From NCBI GenBank assembly GCA_903813345.2, contig CAIIXF020000002.1, positions 28,403,223 to 28,467,222 of the forward strand: a DNA stretch of 64,000 nt, in the 5' to 3' direction. The stretch is from Owenia fusiformis (Eukaryota > Annelida > Polychaeta > Sabellida > Oweniidae). A model generated the notes under the pieces. That model ran no database searches. It saw only the letters and a program-made list of their open reading frames with translations, and had not been told where the DNA came from. A program made the position numbers and the translations under genes. Each line of letters begins with the position of its first letter. The first letter of the stretch is position 1. Below, piece by piece: positions 59,401-64,000 of this stretch.

Positions 59401-62400
59401 TTAAATAAACGGTTTGGGTTAAAGGTGCAGATCTTAATTGTTTATCGAAATACCATTTATGTAACTTAAGTTAGGAATTAAATCGACGATTCTGTTGTCT
59501 TCTTAACTATTTCTTCGCAAATATGTACATTTTTTAAACATATAATACTGATACATGTTTGTGATAACAATGTTGTGGGAATTCTGCCTACAATGTGTGA
59601 AATAAAGAAAAAAGAAAAATCAAACCTTCGATGTTCCGACATTTTGTTACAACGTAAACAAGTAGAAAAACCAGTAAAATGCAAGCAACTCTGTCATTGC
59701 AGAGGAACATGCTATTTTGTCAATTTATGGTGGAAAAATGGTGAAACCCTAAATTATCTTAGGCTTCTAAAATTCTATTAAAAGAGAGCAGCAAGATCTG
59801 AATTATTGCAGCCCCGTGTTCTTCCTCCATTTTCTGATGCTGCGGAATACCACAGTAAACAGAGTGTACCATCAGATCCAGGAGTGGGAGGGAAATAAAC
59901 TGCCTCCATTATAATTGGGCTGGGAAATAAGCAACGAAACTAGGTACCAATTGCCTAAATGCAGCTCCCCTTTCTCAGAGATCATCCATTGTGTGTGTAA
60001 GGCAGATTGTATTTCTATGAGATGTTCTTGTAGAAAAATGAAATAACTGTTCTTTGACATGTAAGGTATGCAAAGGCATTTGTGCAAATACCTCCATTAC
60101 TGATCATGAGAATAATGATGACTAAATAATGAACACTGGCAGATCTGGGCCCCTCCCACCCCCTTGGGCGGGCCCAGAAAAAAAATTGGGCCCAAAAAAG
60201 GCCTTAAGTGGGCCTTTTTGGTCATAAATGGGCCTTTTTTAAGCCTTATTTTTTAATTGAAGAAAATGGGTCTCAATATTTCAAAAGTTTTTTTCTCAGA
60301 CCTGACATTTGCCCCCCCCCCCTTGTTGGTTCCCATATCCGCCCCTGATGAAGGCTGGTGATAGAAAAGGTTGTAACTGATTGTTGTTACAACATAATAG
60401 TATTAAGCTTATTTAATCAGCATTCTTTTTTGCTCTCTATAAGTAAGACACATACAAAATTAAGGCAGCATTTTTGATAATGAACATAACATAATCGAAC
60501 CAGGCCCTGATTTACTTTGCGTTACACTAGTTAACTAAGGAGGATTTATTAATGTAGAAACCTTTTCCTCATTTTTTATTGAATTTCATCTTGAAATCGA
60601 ACATTTTTCAGTTGAACTTCTTCATTTCATTTGTCAATATCACTGTGTGGTTAAGAACACCTTAGTCAAAAGTAAAATTTTTTCCTTAATACAGGGCGAG
60701 CCAAAAAGGTAACCCAAACAAATCTTAATAATCCAGTCCAATCATCCTGCATGGATTTAGTGTCATATTTGGCAGAATTGAGTCTTGGTCAATGTATTAT
60801 CAATCTACCCAGTCTCAGTGGTCTCTAGTGGTCACGATTCTATGGCCATTTTATACCATGCCATGAAATTTGGGTGTCATGCCTGGAGGCCAACTTGAAC
60901 GTATCGTGCGTTGTTGTTCAAATCAGGAGCATAAAAATCATGTGTTATGACTCTCATCTTCATTCTTATCTCTTGTTTTAATGTTTCAAGTGTTGTTAGT
61001 ATCGAAAAAAGGTCCACAGATAAAAAAAAATACTGGTGGTATTGATGTCCAGTCAGTTAGGCACATTTCGATATTTTGAGCATATTTTGTAAATGGCCAT
61101 AAAATCGTGACTATTAAGGATAGATCAATGACACTTAGTAGAATGAAAGAACATTGAACAAGGTAATTGTGCCAAATATGATGTCAAACCCATGCTGAAT
61201 GACTGGGTTATTAACAAACATTTGGTTGGGTTACCTTTTTTGGCTCATATTAATAAACTGATGTCAGGGACAGGGATATTTAACATTTTGTTGCCTTTTC
61301 AAGGACATTTTTTGACCACTGATTGTAACAAATCGTTCTCTGTTTTACCAGAAAAGGTATATTATATATCAAATGGAATTTAAAAGGAAAAAACATTTGA
61401 TAATTTAACAGTTATCAACTAAAAGTAGGGCTTCCCCTTTATTTCACCTGGCATTTGTTGTTTTTCTACTTTTTTTTACATAATCCTTTCCTGAAAACCT
61501 CAAAAACTGTTTTCAGGACAAAATAAGCCTTTACAAATAATTTAGTTGTGCTATTGAGTTCAAATATGACATATCTTGGAAGTAATTAAACAAAAGTAAG
61601 GTCACCCCAAAAGTGGGTGTGGTAAAATATTCAAATTTCAAATATTATTTTCACGCTCAATATTCACTTAATGTCCCTGATACTTATCAAAGACAATGTT
61701 CAGGTGTACAATACCCTCCTTGATATTTTTCATGCAATTCTGATGAATTGATACAGAAATAAATACATTGTTATATTAAATTCGGGCTATTTGATGGCCT
61801 ATTTTCAGATATTTGGCGCTAGAAATGCCAATTATTGCACTCAAATAGTTGGTTAACAATTTTTAGTTGCTCTTATGTCAGTAAACTATCATAATATTAC
61901 TCGTTTAGTTGACAAGAGTATTCCATTTTGAAATAGAAAAATATTTACAATCCCATACTCATATTTGGAGGGGGGTACCTGGAATGTGACATTTCATATT
62001 TGTCCACTGCATATATTTTTCTATATTTTTGATATGTTTTTTAACTGGTATCAATATACAATATAAGCCTAATTTAAAAACTGTTGCAATTTTTGGGATG
62101 TTAAACTTCCATTTGCCTAGCCTACTGTACAATGAGCTGATGTCTGAAAATTGGCCGCACTGGGTAAGCGAACAGCAAGTACATGTGTATTTAAACCGTC
62201 TGCTCAATTCCGATGTTTCGACTTTAAATGCTATTTTTTGTTGAACGGTAAACGGTATAACGGCTAAACATCGGAATGTTCCATTTTGATGTTTCGACTT
62301 TAGATGCCAGTTTTTTGTTGAACGGAAAATCCGGCAAGATGAAAAGTAAAATGTAGCAGCCAGCCATCGATGTGTCTTTTTGTATTGTATTTTGTTTACC

Positions 62401-62759
62401 ACCAATAAAGATGATTATATCCCGTATATATACGGTCGTATTTTACGCATGTAACGATGGAAGATAGACCCTTGAAAGAGCCCTGTGTTCTTTTATGTGA
62501 ACCCATCCACATACACTTTTACATCATAGCCTTTTGTACGAGTCGAGAACCACTTGATCTAATACTCTAAAGTACGCAAACAAGCAGTTGTATGTATGTA
62601 ATATTCTGTGGACCTCTCCGTATGTCAGCTGTTTTAATTATTTTTTAGAAATACCGCAACGTACCACCAGACGCAAAACTTCAAGGAAAAAGAACAGATT
62701 ACTGTTTCGACAAGAAGCCTCAAATAATCAAATCTTGCATCAGTCCCGGTCGAATTTGA
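50388..62759 (+). CDS. Transmembrane PGRP receptor with MyD88-like Death and HEPN domains
   Basis: Seven-exon model: 50388-50427 (tentative), 53845-54270, 55082-55810, 57060-57251, 57365-57458, 57591-57777 continued at 62128-62163, and 62649-62759. All splice sites are GT-AG, and the phases (1,1,1,1,2,0) agree throughout. Without the transposon the model encodes 604 residues: Death domain, DZIP3-type HEPN, one transmembrane helix near residues 361-386 preceded by basic residues (type II, N-terminus inside), extracellular PGRP domain and a short tail. As the sequence stands, a transposon in exon 6 puts TAG at 57778-57780, giving 556 residues. The likely role is sensing peptidoglycan outside and signalling through Death and HEPN modules inside. 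Domain calls come from motif recognition; function is inference. Confidence 0.8.
51958..52275 (-). repeat. Palindromic repeat in intron 1, inverted copy
   Basis: Reverse-complement counterpart of 56285-56612. Shared landmarks are TCTGATTGGTC, GTGCTGTACCAATCTGTATT, CATCTCCGTCGCAATACAG, GATGATTTGAAGTGCAATAC and a central foldback with GACTTCGT and TTCTCGAGCAGAATATAT. The small ORFs here arise from this repeat. Confidence 0.8.
52286..53130. mobile_element. 845-bp foldback transposon in intron 1 (GGGGCAAAACGGCCC ends)
   Basis: The ends AGGGAACATGGGGCAAAGCG and its near inverse ending CCCCATGTTCCCC are flanked by TA at 52284-52285 and 53131-53132. Further inside, the motif GGGGCAAAACGGCCC recurs near 52490 and 52503, and inverted near 52755. 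A TA duplication and simple inverted ends fit a Tc1/mariner-type non-autonomous element. Confidence 0.8.
53845..54270 (+). CDS. Exon 2: MyD88-like Death domain
   Basis: 142 residues between the acceptor TTGTAG and a GTTCG donor. The pattern LCMLLNPP, then [47 protein letters not shown] and LLKHAL follows the six-helix Death fold. It resembles MyD88 and Tube/Pelle-type Death domains in the DWR.L...GF..LEIR and NPT..LL segments. Such domains pair with other Death domains to build signalling complexes such as those with IRAK/Pelle kinases. The domain precedes a transmembrane helix, so it should be cytosolic. A truncated copy of this exon is at 31347-31492. Confidence 0.8.
55082..55810 (+). CDS. 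Exon 3: DZIP3-type HEPN domain plus transmembrane helix
   Basis: 243 residues after the acceptor TTTTGCAG, ending AACG|GTAAGC. The core [11 protein letters not shown] ... TLYPPS ... [14 protein letters not shown] ... DVIRLRHLR, then RHRLIH (55441-55458), ... [10 protein letters not shown] is the pattern of DZIP3/hRUL138-like HEPN domains, common in molluscs and other invertebrates. RHRLIH matches the R-[NDH]-x3-H motif of HEPN ribonucleases. A basic stretch (NRKFNR) and a hydrophobic helix ([20 protein letters not shown]) follow near the 3' end, then the start of the ectodomain. Two decayed copies exist at 31819-32240 and 33494-33966. Confidence 0.85.
55868..56026. repeat. Near-perfect foldback in intron 3
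   Basis: ACAAATATTTCACTC and AGGTGAATACCTGTAC, followed by CTTTCACAAGTGATATTCCAC, are answered in reverse by GTGGAATATCACC, TTGTGAAAG, GTATTCACC and GAGTGAAATATTTGT. It lies directly downstream of the exon 3 donor and would form a strong hairpin in the pre-mRNA. Confidence 0.8.
56285..56612 (+). repeat. Palindromic repeat in intron 3, direct copy
   Basis: Reverse complement of 51958-52275, with scattered differences. It carries the internal foldback GCAATACAG / CTGTATTGC and ends GCTTCATTTTACAGATCATACG. With the intron 1 copy it brackets exons 2 and 3. Confidence 0.8.
57060..57251 (+). CDS. Exon 4: first part of the PGRP domain
   Basis: 64 residues between TTATTTCAG and G|GTAGGT. Contains the signature [10 protein letters not shown] near the start, YVIIIHTAG, a cysteine pair ([10 protein letters not shown]) typical of the PGRP disulfide, and [11 protein letters not shown] leading to GW in the next exon. 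At the first zinc-ligand position of amidase members (the first His of HHT) this protein has Ile. Confidence 0.9.
57365..57458 (+). CDS. Exon 5: middle of the PGRP domain
   Basis: Encodes [15 protein letters not shown] and [17 protein letters not shown], the central PGRP signature. The catalytic-type Tyr of GYNF is present. The GW pair seen in Dap-type-binding PGRPs is present, but the Arg usual in EGRGW is Val. Donor GG|GTAAGAT. A matching broken copy is at 34006-34100. Confidence 0.9.
57591..57777 (+). CDS. Exon 6: C-terminal part of the PGRP domain, interrupted
   Basis: Starts after ACATGTAG with [14 protein letters not shown], continues [21 protein letters not shown] and [19 protein letters not shown]. 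The third zinc-ligand position (Cys of TxCPG in amidases) is Ser in FLSPG. The His of YGH is kept. At 57778 a transposon begins, and its first bases form TAG in frame. The remainder of the exon lies at 62128-62163. Confidence 0.9.
58806..59198 (+). pseudogene. Fragment of a transposon-associated protein, N-terminal piece
   Basis: The frame at 58830-59198 contains [47 protein letters not shown] and [15 protein letters not shown] recognise this arrangement from uncharacterised proteins that occur in many copies in invertebrate genomes and are linked to mobile elements. No catalytic function is established to my knowledge. The original protein was longer: its C-terminal part appears at 59630-60110 after stops and frameshifts. 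Confidence 0.55.
59630..60110 (+). pseudogene. Same transposon protein, degenerate Cys-rich C-terminal piece
   Basis: The plus-strand frames contain [10 protein letters not shown] and [11 protein letters not shown], then [26 protein letters not shown], a degraded Trp-containing stretch, [13 protein letters not shown] and [12 protein letters not shown]. In the protein family I recognise, a LPP.S.AA.YHS motif is followed by a Cys-rich end with repeated C-x-C and C-x2-C groups. Several stops interrupt it here. Confidence 0.45.
60134..60347. mobile_element. Small hAT-like MITE nested in the 4.35-kb transposon
   Basis: The ends CACTGGCAGATCTGGGCCCC and ATCCGCCCCTG resemble those of the hAT-like MITE at 33774-33938. 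The interior has repeated TGGGCCTTTTT segments. ATGAA occurs on both sides, but a clean 8-bp duplication is not seen. Confidence 0.5.
60692..61252. mobile_element. Mariner-type MITE nested in the 4.35-kb transposon
   Basis: The left end CAGGGCGAGCCAAAAAGGTA is preceded by TA. The right end GGGTTACCTTTTTTGGCTC is its inverse. The CAGGG.G.GCCAAAAA end type is shared with the mariner-like element at 63345. Within, a foldback pairs TTGGTCAATGTATTATCAA-like and ATAGATCAATGACA-like parts. No transposase. Confidence 0.7.
62128..62163 (+). CDS. Remainder of PGRP exon 6 beyond the transposon
   Basis: Encodes [12 protein letters not shown], the conserved C-terminal helix of PGRP domains (LYN.I..WPHW type), followed by the donor GTAAGCG at 62164. 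The paralogue has the same segment and donor at 34371-34414. It is separated from the rest of the exon by 4.35 kb of transposon and cannot be reached without splicing out or excising that sequence. Confidence 0.8.
62649..62759 (+). CDS. Exon 7: short C-terminal tail
   Basis: 36 residues after TTATTTTTTAG, starting [10 protein letters not shown] and ending ISPGRI with TGA at 62757-62759. Phase 0 agrees with the end of exon 6. The same frame is conserved in the paralogue (34687-34773), with shared KYR, VP, AK, G, CFDKKP. It is polar and basic with two cysteines and has no known domain. The overlapping 71-aa frame in another phase is rejected because it is not conserved in the paralogue. Confidence 0.65.
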   Translation, partial: KYRNVPPDAKLQGKRTDYCFDKKPQIIKSCISPGRI

Positions 62760-63516
62760 TCTGCTCTTTGACGTGCTACAGAGGCAGCCTTAGGGCTTTA
62801 TAACATGACAAATTGACAAACCAAATGGTGATTTATATAACATCTGGGCCTTGTTTTGATTATAATACAGGAAGACCGAGAAAAAGGAGAAAAAGAAGAT
62901 TTTGAATAATGTCTTTGATATTGATGATTTTGTTACCGTTTTTCTGGTTGCTTGTTGCTGATTCAATGGAAATTTTGTAGGAATATCATCTTAGACTATT
63001 TGAAAGACAATGTTTACCAAAACGATCCTTAAACAATTATTGAGGCAATCACTGCCAAAATGCCATAAAAAGGGCTGAATGTGAGAGGGTGATTCTGCCA
63101 GACGAATTCAGCCCTGCCTTGGGCTCAATGCAGTCACTTGGAGCATGTGATATAAATGATAATAGCTCTTGAACCAGTTTGATGGTTGTATTGAAAGTTT
63201 CAGGAACCCATAGAATTGTACTGAGATGTGAAAAATTGCAATGTCACTTGTTTTCTTAAGAGATATTGCCTATTTCAATAGTCTCCCTTTCCGTTCACCC
63301 TGTACATCAAGGAGTGTATTTTATCTACAAAAATAATGTATATACAGGGTGGGCCAAAAAAACAATACCCAACTTTAAATCAGACTAAAAATAGCTATGT
63401 TCAATGTGATACGTTGATTTATATATCATTTTAAAGGTTATCCATTTCCGAACAATTTTGTATATAACACTATGTCATGAAATCAATATTAAAGTTTTAT
63501 TATGCTTATTTGGGAG

Positions 63517-63692
63517 GCCGGTGTAAAAGGGTAGGAGGTCCTATCAAATTATGGTCCTACTTTCCATTGATTTATATGGTGACCTAAATACAACTCTTTC
63601 CCTTATTATCGTATCCACAGTCAGGGCCAATAAGGGCCTTTAAGAAGGGGGACCATAATCCCCAAGGGACCATAATTTATTTTACACCGGGT
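63517..63692. mobile_element. Small MITE with CCGGTGTAAAA ends
   Basis: CCGGTGTAAAA at about 63519 and TTTTACACCGG at about 63681-63691 are exact inverses. AAATTATGGTCC and GGACCATAATTT extend the inverted repeat. It is inserted in the leader of the mariner-like element. Confidence 0.7.
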
Positions 63693-63861
63693 CAGTATTT
63701 AAGGTATCCAGATTTTAGGGAGAAAATAGTAAATCTACGGAATAATGTTAATTTTTTATTTATAGAATATCATTTTGTTAGGTGAATTAACGCTTGCATA
63801 TTTGCATATTGTGTGACTAAACTTATTGTTTATGAACTTTAGTGTTGTTTATTATCAATAA

Positions 63862-64000
63862 GTACTCAAAGGGTGTCTGTTAAAAGACATTAAACGTATA
63901 TGTGACAAGGATTTTATTTTCCAACAAGACATTGCCTCGTACCATAGATCAAAGGATACATTGGCATTTCTTTGCAAACAAGGTGTCAATTTGATTGATC
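63862..64000 (+). pseudogene. Mariner-family transposase fragment
   Basis: The frame from 63862 reads VLKGCLLKDIKRICDKDF followed by IFQQDIASYHRSKDT and FLCKQGVNLID, ending at the window edge. FQQD.A..H is the second catalytic Asp region of mariner DDE transposases. A stop lies just upstream, and the N-terminal DNA-binding part was not found. The usual FQQDGA reads FQQDIA here. Partial; the rest lies outside the window. Confidence 0.7.

Larger units (their letters stand above)
57778..62124. mobile_element. 4.35-kb DNA transposon inserted in PGRP exon 6
   Basis: The left end TAGGCCAAGCAAATGGG and the right end CCATTTGCCTAGCCTA are inverted counterparts. The inverted match is strong for about 170 bp (e.g. 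AACATCCCAAAAATTGCAAC and ACATATCAAAAATATAGAAA) and fades out over about 690 bp. CTG (or CTGTA, depending on where the end is placed) is duplicated at 57775 and 62125. Removing the element restores the coding frame, and the paralogue at 34370-34407 shows the empty site. It carries fragments of a transposon-associated protein and two smaller MITEs. The superfamily is not assigned. Confidence 0.85.
63345..64000 (+). mobile_element. Mariner-like transposon, 5' part, running off the window
   Basis: Starts CAGGGTGGGCCAAAAAAACA after TA, the classic end of mariner-related elements. It is interrupted by a small MITE at 63517-63692 and carries a transposase remnant up to the window end. Confidence 0.75.

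Noticed and set aside
62588-62803. 71-aa frame over the tail exon in a different phase
   Set aside because: It conflicts with the phase-0 junction and is not conserved in the paralogue, unlike the frame ending at 62757.

Overview
This is an AT-rich, repeat-dense stretch of an animal nuclear genome. The organism is probably a marine invertebrate, most likely a lophotrochozoan such as a mollusc. The grounds are spliced genes with GT-AG introns, a peptidoglycan recognition protein (PGRP) gene carrying a DZIP3-type HEPN domain, a Ty3/gypsy retrotransposon, LINE and mariner remnants, and many nested MITEs. No searches were run; species-level placement is inference. LAYOUT: 0.17-11.54 kb is one large element with ~1.4 kb terminal inverted repeats (TIRs) and a 6-bp target duplication, with no recognisable gene inside. 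11.55-14.5 kb holds degenerate tandem repeats. 14.6-17.7 kb is a decayed LINE (endonuclease plus reverse transcriptase) split by a foldback MITE. 17.8-31.3 kb is non-coding with several foldback elements and satellite-like arrays. 31.35-34.77 kb is a broken paralogue of the receptor gene below. 34.9-37.0 kb holds two copies of a Harbinger-like MITE; a third lies at 24.46-25.27 kb. 37.93-49.98 kb is a young, nearly complete gypsy element on the minus strand with 1.7-kb LTRs. 50.2-62.8 kb is the one convincing host gene. 63.3 kb to the end is a mariner-like element. THE HOST GENE: six or seven exons on the plus strand, with matching splice phases, encode a type II membrane protein. From the N-terminus it has a MyD88-like Death domain, a DZIP3-type HEPN domain with an intact R-H-x3-H motif, one transmembrane helix, and an extracellular PGRP domain lacking two of the three amidase zinc ligands. 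This reads as a cell-surface peptidoglycan sensor whose cytosolic side holds a Death adaptor module and a possible RNase/HEPN module. A 4.3-kb DNA transposon sits inside the last PGRP exon and creates an immediate stop codon. The upstream paralogue keeps the uninterrupted site and a conserved C-terminal tail exon, so the ancestral gene structure can be read from the window itself. HOW IT FITS TOGETHER: the window shows an innate-immune receptor locus that duplicated in the same orientation. One copy decayed through transposon insertions and deletions; the other keeps its reading frame but is now shortened by an insertion at its 3' end.
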